A stretch of DNA of 64,000 nucleotides from Bacteroidota bacterium (lineage in GTDB: Bacteria; Bacteroidota; Ignavibacteria; Tepidaquicellales; Tepidaquicellaceae): contig JAFDZP010000002.1 in assembly GCA_018266835.1 (NCBI GenBank), forward strand, positions 1,215,302 through 1,279,301, written 5' to 3'. Each line of letters opens with the position of its first letter. The stretch's first letter is position 1. The position numbers and the translations under genes were made by a program. The notes under the pieces were generated by a model. The model was not told the origin of the DNA. It ran no database searches and worked only from the letters and a program-made list of their open reading frames with translations. Positions 18,603 to 27,780 of this stretch are shown in pieces.

Positions 18603-19053
18603 ATTGGAATTAAATTATAGAGTAATCCGCCGCGGCGGATTATTTTTAGTTTTTGCGTGAGAAGATTTTACTCTTTCCGTCATACTAAAAATAGTATCAA
18701 TATTTTGGATTGGATAGGATAATTCTTAAATCAATATCTTTTTTTAGCAGGGCCGCAATTCTGCACATGGGATATGATTTATAATTTCTTATCCAATTCT
18801 TTTTAAGGGGCATGTACCATAATGGAATATTTATGAAAAGAAGTGTAGTATATATAAAATAAGATTGGAATAGATTCCGAAGAATGGTTGGTGCTAACAA
18901 TTGAAAAATCAACAGGCATGGCAGTAGGATTAATTTTCCGTCAGCCACTCCTGGAATGCAGTAAATTAGTATGTATAACTACTGTATTGTAATAACTTAA
19001 ATAAAATAATTAGTAATTTTAAATTTTTATATCCCAAAATTTTGGCATTAATC
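18603..19053. other. intergenic stretch; possible gene remnant, nothing convincing
   Basis: This gap separates the lipoprotein gene from the ald terminator. It contains the perfect palindrome at 18623-18642. A minus-strand frame of 83 codons (18697-18948) encodes a hydrophobic sequence (LLPCLLIFQLL...) that I do not recognise, and a plus-strand frame over 18874-18990 is equally open. Neither has a good leader or visible family motif. A decayed small gene is possible. Confidence 0.3.
18623..18642. repeat. perfect 20-bp palindrome
   Basis: TAATCCGCCG at 18623-18632 is followed directly by its complement CGGCGGATTA at 18633-18642, with no loop bases. It lies 21 bp upstream of the lipoprotein start at 18602 (minus strand), so it could be an operator for a dimeric repressor, or a copy of a dispersed palindromic repeat. 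GC-rich palindromes of this form are common as repeats, which is the simpler reading. Confidence 0.5.
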
Positions 19054-19087
19054 AAAAAAGGGCATCCGCTTATCGCAGACGCCCTTT
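19054..19087 (-). terminator. rho-independent terminator of ald (minus strand)
   Basis: On the minus strand AAAGGGC...GCCCTTT (19081-19087 with 19057-19063) continues inward with further G-U and Watson-Crick pairs to a stem near 13 bp. A T-run follows (A residues 19054-19059 on the plus strand). It sits about 50 bp past the ald stop. Confidence 0.85.
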
Positions 19088-19138
19088 CTTTTATGTACAA
19101 ATTATTTTTTCTATCAACTAATAACTGAGAACAAGCAA

Positions 19139-20254
19139 CTATCCTAACGCTTCATTCACGTCTGTGTAATCAAACTTGAATGCATCGGCAACGCCTTTGT
19201 ATGTTATTTTTCCGTCAATCATATTAAGACCTAACTTAATTTCTTCGTTCTCTTTGCAAGCTCTTAAGTATCCTTTGTTTGCAATTTCAACTGCATAAGG
19301 AAGCGTTGCATTTGTAAGCGCCAATGTAGATGTGAACGGCACTGCGCCCGGCATATTTGCTACGCAATAGTGAACTATTCCGTCAACTACGTATGTAGGA
19401 TTTTCATGCGTGGTTGGTTTGCATGTTTCTATACATCCGCCTTGGTCAACTGATACGTCAACTACAACTGCGCCCGGCTTCATAATCTTTAACATGTCTC
19501 TTGTAACTAAGTGCGGAGCTTTTGCGCCGGCGATAAGTACTGCGCCGATAACAAGGTCAGCTCTTCTTACGCACTCGCGGATGTTACCGACGTTGCTCAT
19601 CATTGTTGTAATGTTCTTAGGCATTACATCATCAAGGTATCTTAATCTTGAAAGATTGTTATCAAGGATTGTAACTCTTGCGCCGAAACCTGCAGCAATT
19701 TTTGCAGCGTTTGTTCCCACAATACCGCCGCCGAGGACTACTACATATCCGGGTTCAACACCGGGTACGCCGCCGAGTAAAACACCGCGTCCGCCCATTG
19801 TTCTTTCAAGATATTTTGCGCCTTCCTGCGATGCCATTCTTCCGGCAACTTCACTCATCGGAATTAAAAGAGGCAGTGAGTTATCTTCTTTCTGAACTGT
19901 TTCGTATGCGATGGCAATACATTTTGATTTCATCATTGCAACGGTAAGCTCTTTTGAAGATGCAAAGTGAAAATATGTAAATACTGTTTGTCCTTTTCTT
20001 ATTAAGTTGTACTCAGGTTTAATCGGCTCTTTTACTTTCATAATCATATCAGCTGTATCGTAAACCTGCTTAGGAGTATTGAGAATTGTAGCTCCTGCTT
20101 TTTTGTATTCTGCATCGGTAAATCCGCTGCCCATACCTGCGTTTTTTTCAATAAATACTTTGTGACCGTTTTTCTTTAAGACTTCCGCTCCGGTAGGTGT
20201 AAGCGCAACTCTGTTCTCATTGGTCTTTATCTCTTTTGGAACTCCGATTTTCAT
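19139..20254 (-). CDS. ald: alanine dehydrogenase
   Basis: This enzyme catalyses reversible NAD-dependent oxidative deamination of L-alanine to pyruvate and ammonia in the cytoplasm. At 371 residues the length is standard. Diagnostic features are the N-terminal GVPKEIKTNENRVALTP, the substrate-side segments MKVKEP and FTYFHFAS (with the catalytic His), and the Rossmann loop VLGGGIVGTNAA (about 173-184) followed by an acidic LDNN end of strand 2. The PGAVVVDVSVDQGG segment near residues 262-275 is also typical. It is a single gene with its own terminator. Together with the glutamate dehydrogenase at 50.7 kb it gives two routes linking amino-acid nitrogen to central carbon. Confidence 0.97.
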   Translation of the reverse strand: MKIGVPKEIKTNENRVALTPTGAEVLKKNGHKVFIEKNAGMGSGFTDAEYKKAGATILNTPKQVYDTADMIMKVKEPIKPEYNLIRKGQTVFTYFHFASSKELTVAMMKSKCIAIAYETVQKEDNSLPLLIPMSEVAGRMASQEGAKYLERTMGGRGVLLGGVPGVEPGYVVVLGGGIVGTNAAKIAAGFGARVTILDNNLSRLRYLDDVMPKNITTMMSNVGNIRECVRRADLVIGAVLIAGAKAPHLVTRDMLKIMKPGAVVVDVSVDQGGCIETCKPTTHENPTYVVDGIVHYCVANMPGAVPFTSTLALTNATLPYAVEIANKGYLRACKENEEIKLGLNMIDGKITYKGVADAFKFDYTDVNEALG

Positions 20255-20343
20255 ATAAGTGTGAGTTTAAATTTAAATGTAGTTTATTAAAATACTTTAA
20301 ATAGAGAAGTTATTCAATGAAGAAGGGGAGGGAGGTTCAGGCT

Positions 20344-21798
20344 TTATTTTTTGTTTTTATTGAGTTCTTCTAATTTAAAAAGAATCCATTCTTTGTTGAC
20401 CATTTTCATTTTCTTGGTTTCCAATTCAATATCATTTAAATTCCCTTTCTGAGATACTTTATACTCAAAAAGTGAATTAAGAATGTTCAGAAAATTTTTA
20501 TTGAAAGTTTTTACATTTTCACTTACTGCAGTATTCCGGTATAAAAGATGTCTGTATGAATCCAGCGTATATTTAAAAGCATCAGGTTCATTCAGCTCGT
20601 AATAACATCTTATCTGAAGCTCTTTAATTGACAGCTTATTTTTTTCAATTTTAGGTTGAATATTGGCCGAATACTCAAGCGCTTTATTGAAATTTCGAAT
20701 GGCAAAACTGGAATAAGCGTGATAAAAATTTTCGATATTGTCTTTATCTTCAATAATAGTTTTATCAATGTAAGCTGTGTAAAATTTCAGAGCGGTCTTT
20801 TTATCTTTGGCTTCAAATAAATATTTTACTGCTGTGCAAAAAAGATTAAAATTAATTTTTGACTCAGTATTTCCTATATCTAAACCCCGCTTCAATATGA
20901 ATTTATAATATTCAGCTGTTTCTTTTACTGCCCCGAAAATTCCACTATCTGTCCTGATATGTAAGATATTATGAAGCGTGTGTAAGACATATTCCTGTTC
21001 AAACTCATGAAGAATATCAACGGAATTAAAAATCAAATTTTTTAAAGCTAAAAAATAATCTTCATTTTCAGGTTCATTACGGCAAAGATATATGTGGTAA
21101 TAAAGATTTACGACCTGAAAATCTTTCGGGTTCTTTTTTTTGATGCTTCCCATAAGTTTCTTTATATCGAGAGCATTTAAAAAATTCTCCATTAAATTAT
21201 CTTTCAGAATATAATTCTGCCGGTTCTTTAAAACGCTAATGTTGTGGTGAACCTGAAAAAAATGAATTAGGAAAAAATATATTAACGACTCGCCCTGCTT
21301 AAAAATATTATAGTTTAATTTATCGTTCAGTCCTCCAAAACTTGAGCCAAGTCTCATTATCAAATACCTGAACAGATAATGCAAATCAACGCCTTCCTTT
21401 ACATCATTATAGTCCTTCATGATTTTTGTAAACTTCCGGTTGAAAAGTTCGGGGTAATACTTAACAATACAATAAACGAGCGAATTATAATCATTCTGAA
21501 ATTTATCATCTTCGTGAAACTTCAGCTCAAGAAACCGCTCCAGAAGAGTTGTAAAAGAATGCATCAAGTTTTTCATAGTTCCATAATTGTATTCTTTTTT
21601 CCTGAAAACAATTCTGAACAAATTTTCTTTTTTTAAATCCGGGTTATCATATAGAGGCGCATACTGTTTTATCACATCCCAAAGCTTTATAACCGTACCT
21701 GATTTATTAAAATAAGGTGAGTTCAGGAAATCGTTAAAATCATTTATTTCCTCCGGATTAAATGATTTTAGAATTTTTATGGAAACCGATTCTATCAT
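20344..21798 (-). CDS. conserved-type helical protein of unknown function
   Basis: This 484-residue soluble protein is rich in Lys, Asn, Phe and Tyr and has no signal peptide or membrane helix. The N-terminus (LKSFNPEEINDFNDFLNSPYFNKSG, in parts) resembles an opening I associate with uncharacterised Bacteroidota proteins, in which a LLKSLS-EEF-F-KFVNSPYFN-type motif precedes helical repeats. The rest is predicted helical, with TPR-like spacing in the second half (about 290-440). No catalytic residues can be named. It is monocistronic, between ald and a divergent T9SS gene. It may be a scaffold; function is not claimed. Confidence 0.65.
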   Translation of the reverse strand: MIESVSIKILKSFNPEEINDFNDFLNSPYFNKSGTVIKLWDVIKQYAPLYDNPDLKKENLFRIVFRKKEYNYGTMKNLMHSFTTLLERFLELKFHEDDKFQNDYNSLVYCIVKYYPELFNRKFTKIMKDYNDVKEGVDLHYLFRYLIMRLGSSFGGLNDKLNYNIFKQGESLIYFFLIHFFQVHHNISVLKNRQNYILKDNLMENFLNALDIKKLMGSIKKKNPKDFQVVNLYYHIYLCRNEPENEDYFLALKNLIFNSVDILHEFEQEYVLHTLHNILHIRTDSGIFGAVKETAEYYKFILKRGLDIGNTESKINFNLFCTAVKYLFEAKDKKTALKFYTAYIDKTIIEDKDNIENFYHAYSSFAIRNFNKALEYSANIQPKIEKNKLSIKELQIRCYYELNEPDAFKYTLDSYRHLLYRNTAVSENVKTFNKNFLNILNSLFEYKVSQKGNLNDIELETKKMKMVNKEWILFKLEELNKNKK

Positions 21799-22001
21799 TA
21801 GCAGAAATAATGAGTAAATTGAATATTAGGAAATGTGTATAAACATCTCAATTGCAAAATGGAAGCAGTTTAAGAAAAAGTGAAAACTTTGAAAAAGTGT
21901 CGTTGGAGATTTTATTAAAACATTTTAAATTATGTCTGTATTACATAAATATTTTTAATAATAAAAATAAATATTCAAAATAACCCTATAGCAAACTAAA
22001 T

Positions 22002-23549
22002 ATGCAATTCCGAACTATATTATTTGTTGCAGCAGTAATGTATTTCCTCTCATACGGTTATTCAACTGCTCAAATTGCAAACAACTATACCCGAGATGTG
22101 AATATAGAAGCAGATTCCAATGTTATTTTTGTTGAGATGTTTGAGCAGACTCTGCTTTCAGATATGCTTACCGGGTGGACTAACAGGTCTCCCATTATTA
22201 ATAATATAGCATTTAGTTCATCTGTACCGTCGGGCAGCTCCGGAAATCAATCTTTACAATTAACTACAATAGGAGGAAATATCGGCACAGAAGATACCTA
22301 TATTTTCAAACGATTTCCGGCGGGGTTCAGTGATTCAATTTTTGTCCGGTATTATGTTAAATTTAATACAGGCAGTAGATTTCATCATTCAGGGGTTTGG
22401 ATGGGTGGAAATAACCCCTCGGTAAATTATCCTTCAAATCATGCCGGGTACAAACCTGCAGGAGATTCCGCTTTCCATATAGGTTCTGAAGTTAGAGGAG
22501 CTAATATGAATCCCCAAAGTTTTGCGAACTTTGGATTTTATAATTACTGGACAGGGATGCATCAATCCAACGACACAAATCCTTCAACGGGAACCGGGTA
22601 TTACTGGGGCAATAGTTTTCCCAGTTCAAATCCTATAGCTAATATTGACATGTCTCAATGGAACTGCATAGAGGTAATGGTAAAACTAAATAACCCCGTT
22701 ACAGGAAGTACGGGAGAGCTTGCGCTTTGGATAAACGGTGTTAAGATTTCATACTTCGGGTATCAATTTCCGGATGGAAACTGGAACTGGTCGAATTTTA
22801 CCGAAGGAACGGGAACTCCGTTTGAGGGTTTTCAATGGAGAAACAATTCAGCGCTTAAATTCAATTATATTTGGGTAAAGAATTATGATACAGATGATTC
22901 AACAGGACATGTGAACAGCATTAATTTTGACCATATAGTTGTTGCGAAAAAATATATCGGTCCTATTAATAACTCTCCTCTTCCTGTTGAGCTATCATTG
23001 TTTAATGCCACAGTAAAAAGAAATATTGTAGAGTTGATGTGGACTACAGATTTTGAGCAAAACAATTCAGGTTTTGAAATTGAAAGAAAAAATGCAGCAG
23101 GCACGGAGTGGACAAATGCAGGGTACGTTAAAGGTAGCGGAAATTCAGTGCAGACAATTAAATATTACTTCTCTGAAAAGATTCAAGGTAAAGGAAATTA
23201 TAATTACAGGCTAAAGCAGATTGATAATAACGGCAATTACAAATATTATGAACTTTCATCGTCAGTGGAAATAGGAGAACCCGAGAAATTTAATCTATCG
23301 CAAAACTATCCTAATCCTTTTAATCCAACAACTAAAATAGATTTAGATATTCCTAAGGATGTAATAGTTCATTTGAAAATTTATGATATTGCCGGAAGAG
23401 AAATAGCTGTATTAATAAACGGAGAGAAAATGACAGCAGGATATTATACAAAAGTTTTCAATGGAATAGCTCTTTCAAGCGGTACATATTTTTATGTAGT
23501 GCAGACTGACGGTCAGATGATTTCAAAACGTATGGTATTAGTTAAATAA
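22002..23549 (+). CDS. T9SS-secreted protein with polysaccharide-lyase/ConA-like domain
   Basis: This is a 515-residue secreted protein. The signal peptide spans about 1-23 (ending STAQ). Residues about 40-320 resemble a concanavalin-like jelly-roll of the kind found in PL14-type lyases: DSIFVRYYVKFNTG, FHHSGVWMGG, a central Trp/Tyr-rich segment (GTGYYWGNSFPS), WNCIEVMVKLN, ELALWINGVK and a closing INFDHIVVAKKYIG. A Fn3-like region follows (about 328-425; LPVELSLFNATV...VELMWTT), then a T9SS type A domain starting LSQNYPNPFNP. It may bind or cleave an acidic polysaccharide outside the cell. The lyase assignment rests on fold-like motifs only; no carbohydrate-utilisation genes flank it. Confidence 0.68.
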   Translation: MQFRTILFVAAVMYFLSYGYSTAQIANNYTRDVNIEADSNVIFVEMFEQTLLSDMLTGWTNRSPIINNIAFSSSVPSGSSGNQSLQLTTIGGNIGTEDTYIFKRFPAGFSDSIFVRYYVKFNTGSRFHHSGVWMGGNNPSVNYPSNHAGYKPAGDSAFHIGSEVRGANMNPQSFANFGFYNYWTGMHQSNDTNPSTGTGYYWGNSFPSSNPIANIDMSQWNCIEVMVKLNNPVTGSTGELALWINGVKISYFGYQFPDGNWNWSNFTEGTGTPFEGFQWRNNSALKFNYIWVKNYDTDDSTGHVNSINFDHIVVAKKYIGPINNSPLPVELSLFNATVKRNIVELMWTTDFEQNNSGFEIERKNAAGTEWTNAGYVKGSGNSVQTIKYYFSEKIQGKGNYNYRLKQIDNNGNYKYYELSSSVEIGEPEKFNLSQNYPNPFNPTTKIDLDIPKDVIVHLKIYDIAGREIAVLINGEKMTAGYYTKVFNGIALSSGTYFYVVQTDGQMISKRMVLVK

Positions 23550-23770
23550 TAAATAAGCACTTTTAAAACAGTAGAAATATTTTATCTTTATATAGATAAG
23601 TTATTCAATTCAGAATGGGAGGAAAGAGCAATAGCTCAAATAGAATATCTATTTAAAATATTAATGGGTATATATTAATATACGGATTTAAAAGGTAAGA
23701 GTTTAAATTCGTTGAATTAATGGAGTTGGTGAAATAAAATCAGGCATTGAATTTATTTTAATCTATTATT

Positions 23771-25669
23771 ATGAATACCCCAAACCCATCCGCAAGCCGG
23801 TCAGGAAACTCACATCAAAATGACGGCGCAGAAGATATTCTCGTCCAAACCAAAAAGGTCAACATCATAATTGAAAGTATGACTGACCCGTTTTTTGTCC
23901 TCGGTAAAAACCTTGAAGTACTTTTAATAAACAAAGCCGCTCTTAAACTTGCAAAGCTTGAGCATGAAGAAATAATCGGAAAAGATTTTCACAATATTAA
24001 TTTAAGTGAAGACCGTAAACCGATGTTAGATCTTTTCAGGAAAGCTATTAACGAACAAAAAACTCACCACGAGGAATTTGAAATTCAAGGTAAATGGGTT
24101 GAAGTTTCTTTGTATCCCTCTGAAATAGGATTAGCTGTTTATGCAAAAGATATCTCCGAAAAAAAAGCTCTCGAAAAAGATGTAGAGCACAATACTAAAT
24201 TCATAAAAGAAATAAGTGATTCAACTGCCGGTTTTATCTTCCAGATTGAATATAATATAAAGGGAATCCCAAAACTAAATTACTCAAGTAAAAAAGCGTT
24301 TGATTACTGGGGAATACCTATAAAAGAAGTTATGGAAGACAGCACAAAATTGTTTGAGTCCGTTCACGCTGATGATTTGGAGTATGTAAATAATAAGTTC
24401 TCGGAAATGGTTACAGATCTTTTTCATCTTAACATAAAGTTCAGGTATCTGAACAACATTACGGATGAAATAAAAAAAGTAAAAGTAACGGCAATACCAA
24501 CAAGACTTTCCAATGGAAACACTCTCATTAACGGTATCGCGCTTGATATCACTGAAATAGAAAACAGCTATGTAAAACTGGAAGATGCAAACAGAAGGTA
24601 CGAGTACCTATCGAAGGCGACTCTTGAAACTATATGGGAAAAAGATATTGAAAGCGGCGAAATTATTTTAGGCGGAGGCTATAAAGAAATGTTCGGGTGC
24701 GATTTTCCCAACGATAAAATATCATTTGATGATTGGAAAAAATTTGTTCATCCCGAAGACATGAACAGAATGCTTGGTTATATTCAAACCCGTTCAGTCG
24801 ACCCATCCGAATCGTATTTTGAATTTTCTTACAGATTTATTCAAAAGAGCGGGAAAATTCTGGAAGTATTTGAGAGGGCTTATGTAATATTCGATGAGAA
24901 AAGAAATAAGCTTGTAAAAATTATTGGCACCACACAGGATATTACTCCGCTGGGTATTGCACAGGCAGAAAAGGATAAAATGATTGATGACTTGCTCAAC
25001 AGAAATAAAGCCATGGAACAATTTACTTATATGGTATCGCATAACTTAAGAGCACCGATTGCAAACATTATAGGTGTCAGCACAATACTTGAAGATACTA
25101 CACTTGATGAAGATACGAAGCGGGAAATGAATGACAACATAAAAAAAGCTGCTGTTCATCTCGATAGCGTAATAAGGGATATGAATGAAATATTAAGTAT
25201 TAAAAATAATTTGGATGAAAGCAAATATGAAATAGAATTTAAAAATATACTTGATGAAATAATCGAAGCGGAAAAAATTCAAATTTATAAAGCAAAATTG
25301 AAAATTCTTTCTAACTTTCAAAAATCATCTTCAATTTATTCAATAAAAAGCTTCATACACAGTATCTTTCTGAATATGATAACAAACGGCATAAAATATA
25401 AAAAAGAAACAGGCTCCTATATAAAAATAACTTCAGATGAAGATCCTGAATATATTTATCTGACTTTTGAAGATAACGGTATTGGAATAGATTTGAAAAA
25501 ATACGGCAGGGAAATATTCGGTATGTATAAAAGATTTCATCTTGATAAAGAAGGAAAGGGTATGGGACTTTTTATGATAAAAAGTCAGGTGGAAAGCCTT
25601 AACGGAGAAATAACTGTTGTAAGCGAAGTTAATATAGGTACAAAATTTTTAATTAAATTCAAAAGATGA
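23771..25669 (+). CDS. PAS-domain sensor histidine kinase
   Basis: This 632-residue cytoplasmic kinase has no membrane helix. There are three PAS/PAC-type regions: about 35-130, 140-270 (ending IALDITEIE) and 280-395 (ending IGTTQDIT), the last with the PAS_3-like WKKFVHPEDMNRM. A dimerisation helix carries the phosphoacceptor His424 in FTYMVSHNLRAP. The ATPase domain has an N box (MITNGIKYKK), DNGIGID, and GKGMGLFMIKS. It would autophosphorylate in response to a soluble cue and pass phosphate to the response regulator encoded next: the stop and the next start overlap (ATGA at 25666-25669), so translation is coupled. The signal is unknown. Confidence 0.93.
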   Translation: MNTPNPSASRSGNSHQNDGAEDILVQTKKVNIIIESMTDPFFVLGKNLEVLLINKAALKLAKLEHEEIIGKDFHNINLSEDRKPMLDLFRKAINEQKTHHEEFEIQGKWVEVSLYPSEIGLAVYAKDISEKKALEKDVEHNTKFIKEISDSTAGFIFQIEYNIKGIPKLNYSSKKAFDYWGIPIKEVMEDSTKLFESVHADDLEYVNNKFSEMVTDLFHLNIKFRYLNNITDEIKKVKVTAIPTRLSNGNTLINGIALDITEIENSYVKLEDANRRYEYLSKATLETIWEKDIESGEIILGGGYKEMFGCDFPNDKISFDDWKKFVHPEDMNRMLGYIQTRSVDPSESYFEFSYRFIQKSGKILEVFERAYVIFDEKRNKLVKIIGTTQDITPLGIAQAEKDKMIDDLLNRNKAMEQFTYMVSHNLRAPIANIIGVSTILEDTTLDEDTKREMNDNIKKAAVHLDSVIRDMNEILSIKNNLDESKYEIEFKNILDEIIEAEKIQIYKAKLKILSNFQKSSSIYSIKSFIHSIFLNMITNGIKYKKETGSYIKITSDEDPEYIYLTFEDNGIGIDLKKYGREIFGMYKRFHLDKEGKGMGLFMIKSQVESLNGEITVVSEVNIGTKFLIKFKR

Positions 25670-26082
25670 AAACGAATAAAAAATTAACTTTGCTTATTGA
25701 CGATGATTCAATGTGTAACTCAATAAGCAAAATACTTTTAAAAAAAAGTTATCATTTTAATTCAGAAAGCGAGTTCGAAATAATTTCCTTCAGTAAACCT
25801 CTTGAAGGTCTGGAATTTCTTAAAGTCTCATTGCAACAGCATAAATTTCAGAAAATACTCATTCTGCTTGATATAAATATGCCTCTCATGTCCGGATGGG
25901 AATTTCTCAAGGAATACGAAGATTTATTTAAAAACCAGACAGAAGTCAAAATTTATATACTCACTTCCAGCGTGAGCAAAACAGATATCGACAAAGCTGC
26001 AAATAATGGGAATATACAAGATCTTATTTCTAAACCGCTTACTTCTGAAATCATTGAAAAGCTATACACTGCTATGCTCTGA
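25666..26082 (+). CDS. single-domain response regulator (receiver only)
   Basis: This 138-residue CheY-like receiver has no output domain. Acidic cluster DDD at 12-14, phosphoacceptor Asp69 in LLDINMP, Thr100 in YILTSS, and Lys123 in ISKPL are all in place. It is translationally coupled to the upstream histidine kinase by a 4-base ATGA overlap, so it is the probable cognate partner. Without a DNA-binding or enzymatic domain it must act by protein contact, for example as a phosphorelay intermediate. The extra SKTDIDKAANNG segment before the Lys matches regulators related to Rcp1. Confidence 0.93.
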   Translation: MKTNKKLTLLIDDDSMCNSISKILLKKSYHFNSESEFEIISFSKPLEGLEFLKVSLQQHKFQKILILLDINMPLMSGWEFLKEYEDLFKNQTEVKIYILTSSVSKTDIDKAANNGNIQDLISKPLTSEIIEKLYTAML

Positions 26083-26192
26083 AGAAATTTATAGTAAAAA
26101 GTCTCATAATACATCTATTCTTCCTTTTCCCTCTTGCTTTTGAAACTTAATAATTTTAACTTCGTAAAGAACTTTAAAAAACAAAGTGCTTT

Positions 26193-26810
26193 ATGGAAGA
26201 CACTCAGGTTCAGTCAGAACTCAGCTATATAAAATCGGTAATGGAAAAATCCCGCCCGGCAATTGTGATTAACGGCCGGCATTTTATTATGTGGGGAATA
26301 CTTACCTTCTTCGGACTTCTTAATACTTACTTTGCTATTCTTTCCGGCGCGGGGGCGCAAATTTATTATGCATGGATGATAATTGTCGCCTTCGGGTGGA
26401 TTTGCTCAATCGGATTAACATGGTATGAAAAGAAAAAAGGAATAACAAAGGCGGCAAAAGCAATCGATGAAAATCTTGTTCATCGTATTTCAACTTCCTG
26501 CGGCATTGCAATGATAATACTTGGCTTTGTCGGTCCTTTAAGCGGCGTGTTTTCACCTTATGCAATTGGTCCGTCGATGTCGGCAATACTCGGAGTAATG
26601 TATTTTATGATTGGCAGCATTGTGAAAAACAGAATGATTACAAATCTGGGTTATGCCTGGTGGATTGGTTCGGCAGGACTTTTTGCAATGACAATTGATA
26701 AAAGCCTTCGTCCGGAGTCATTACTTGTATATGCAATATTAATTGTATGCCTTCAGGTCATTCCGGGATTTATTTTAAATAAAAAATTTCAGCTCGCAAA
26801 GGCAAACTAA
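26193..26810 (+). CDS. six-helix membrane protein, paralogue 1
   Basis: This 205-residue integral inner-membrane protein has about six hydrophobic segments after a charged N-terminal helix (QSELSYIKSVMEKSRPAI). It is paralogous to the next gene (26839-27444). Shared features are the SELxxIKxxMxxSR start, the F/YIxWGIL/VL first helix, a CGIA/S segment in the middle and the terminal QVIPGFILN-K motif. Such paired small membrane proteins beside a winged-helix regulator occur as a unit in Bacteroidota-type genomes. No transport or catalytic motif is visible. It probably opens an operon running to the pterin dehydratase gene at 27764-28048. Confidence 0.7.
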   Translation: MEDTQVQSELSYIKSVMEKSRPAIVINGRHFIMWGILTFFGLLNTYFAILSGAGAQIYYAWMIIVAFGWICSIGLTWYEKKKGITKAAKAIDENLVHRISTSCGIAMIILGFVGPLSGVFSPYAIGPSMSAILGVMYFMIGSIVKNRMITNLGYAWWIGSAGLFAMTIDKSLRPESLLVYAILIVCLQVIPGFILNKKFQLAKAN

Positions 26811-26838
26811 GTTTTATAAATAATTTTATAAAAAAAAC

Positions 26839-27444
26839 ATGGATACAAATTTAGAATCGGAAATTCTGTTCATCAAAAAAATAATGCAGGATAGCAGAAG
26901 GTCTGCGCTGGATAGCGGCAAGTATTATATTTTATGGGGAGTGCTTATCGGCTTTGCATGTATTACAAACTATGCGCTTTATAAAATCGGCTCTGAAATT
27001 TCTCCAAACTATTTCTGGTTTTCTTTTATAATTATTGGGTGGGGATTTTCAATTTACTGGGGATACAAAGACAGCCGTAAAAGAAAAAACACATCGCTCG
27101 GTAAAAAAGTAATTTCAGCAGTGTGGACTGCCTGCGGAATCTCTGCAATAGTAATTACCATTGCAGGACAGGTTTCAGGTTCAATAAGCGGAGCATCCAT
27201 CTGCGCTTTAATCACGACAATTTTCGGAGTAGGGTATTTTGTTGCAGGCGCAGTTTACTCAGATAAAATGCTTGTTACACTTTCATTTGTCTGGTGGGCT
27301 GCAGCATCGTGGATGTTTTTTATTAAAGGAATAGAAGTTCTGCTTGTGTACGGATTATTTCTTCTGCTCTTCCAGGTCATTCCGGGATTTATTTTAAACA
27401 ACAAATGGAAAAAAGATTTAGAAATGAACGTTGAAAATGCGTAA
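26839..27444 (+). CDS. six-helix membrane protein, paralogue 2
   Basis: This 201-residue integral membrane protein is homologous over its length to the preceding gene and ends in the same QVIPGFILN-K motif before a charged tail. The genes are 28 bp apart, which fits tandem duplication and possibly a heterodimer. It is followed 9 bp later by a winged-helix regulator, so the membrane pair may be its target or its sensor. Function unknown. Confidence 0.7.
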   Translation: MDTNLESEILFIKKIMQDSRRSALDSGKYYILWGVLIGFACITNYALYKIGSEISPNYFWFSFIIIGWGFSIYWGYKDSRKRKNTSLGKKVISAVWTACGISAIVITIAGQVSGSISGASICALITTIFGVGYFVAGAVYSDKMLVTLSFVWWAAASWMFFIKGIEVLLVYGLFLLLFQVIPGFILNNKWKKDLEMNVENA

Positions 27445-27453
27445 TAAAAACTA

Positions 27454-27780
27454 ATGAGCAATTTTGATTACCAGCAAATAGATGATGTACTACACTCGCG
27501 CATCCGCACTGCAATTATGGCTGTGCTTGTGACGGTTGAAGAAGCTGAGTTTACTTTCTTAAAGGAAAAAGTAAATGCAACTGACGGAAACCTGAGCGTT
27601 CACCTGCGCAAGCTTGAAGAGGCGGGCTATATTAATGTGAAAAAGAGTTTTATGGAAAGAAAGCCGGTATCAAGATATAAAATCACAGCAAAAGGACATA
27701 AAGCCTTTGAAGCTTACATAGAAAATTTAGAAAAATTATTAAATAACAGTAAACAGCAAAAAAATGGAAAAACTGACTAA
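27454..27780 (+). CDS. winged-helix transcriptional regulator
   Basis: This 108-residue DNA-binding protein is a compact MarR/ArsR-like winged helix. Helix 1 contains DDVLHSRIRTAIMAVL. The recognition unit is EFTFLKEKVNATDGNLSVHLRKLEEAGYINVKKSF, and the wing is RKPVSRYKITAKGHKAFEAYIENL. The pattern matches the HTH_27-type family that often sits next to small multi-helix membrane proteins. It would likely repress or activate its own operon. No effector-binding domain is present. Its last 17 bp overlap the following gene's start, pointing to translational coupling. Confidence 0.88.
   Translation: MSNFDYQQIDDVLHSRIRTAIMAVLVTVEEAEFTFLKEKVNATDGNLSVHLRKLEEAGYINVKKSFMERKPVSRYKITAKGHKAFEAYIENLEKLLNNSKQQKNGKTD

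Noticed and set aside
18697-18948. 83-codon minus-strand frame in the gap before ald
   Set aside because: No family resemblance, no ribosome-binding or promoter support, and competing frames on the other strand; kept only as a possible remnant.
19410-19895. 161-codon frame opposite ald
   Set aside because: Antisense shadow of a clearly conserved alanine dehydrogenase; sequence is Pro/Thr-rich and low-complexity.
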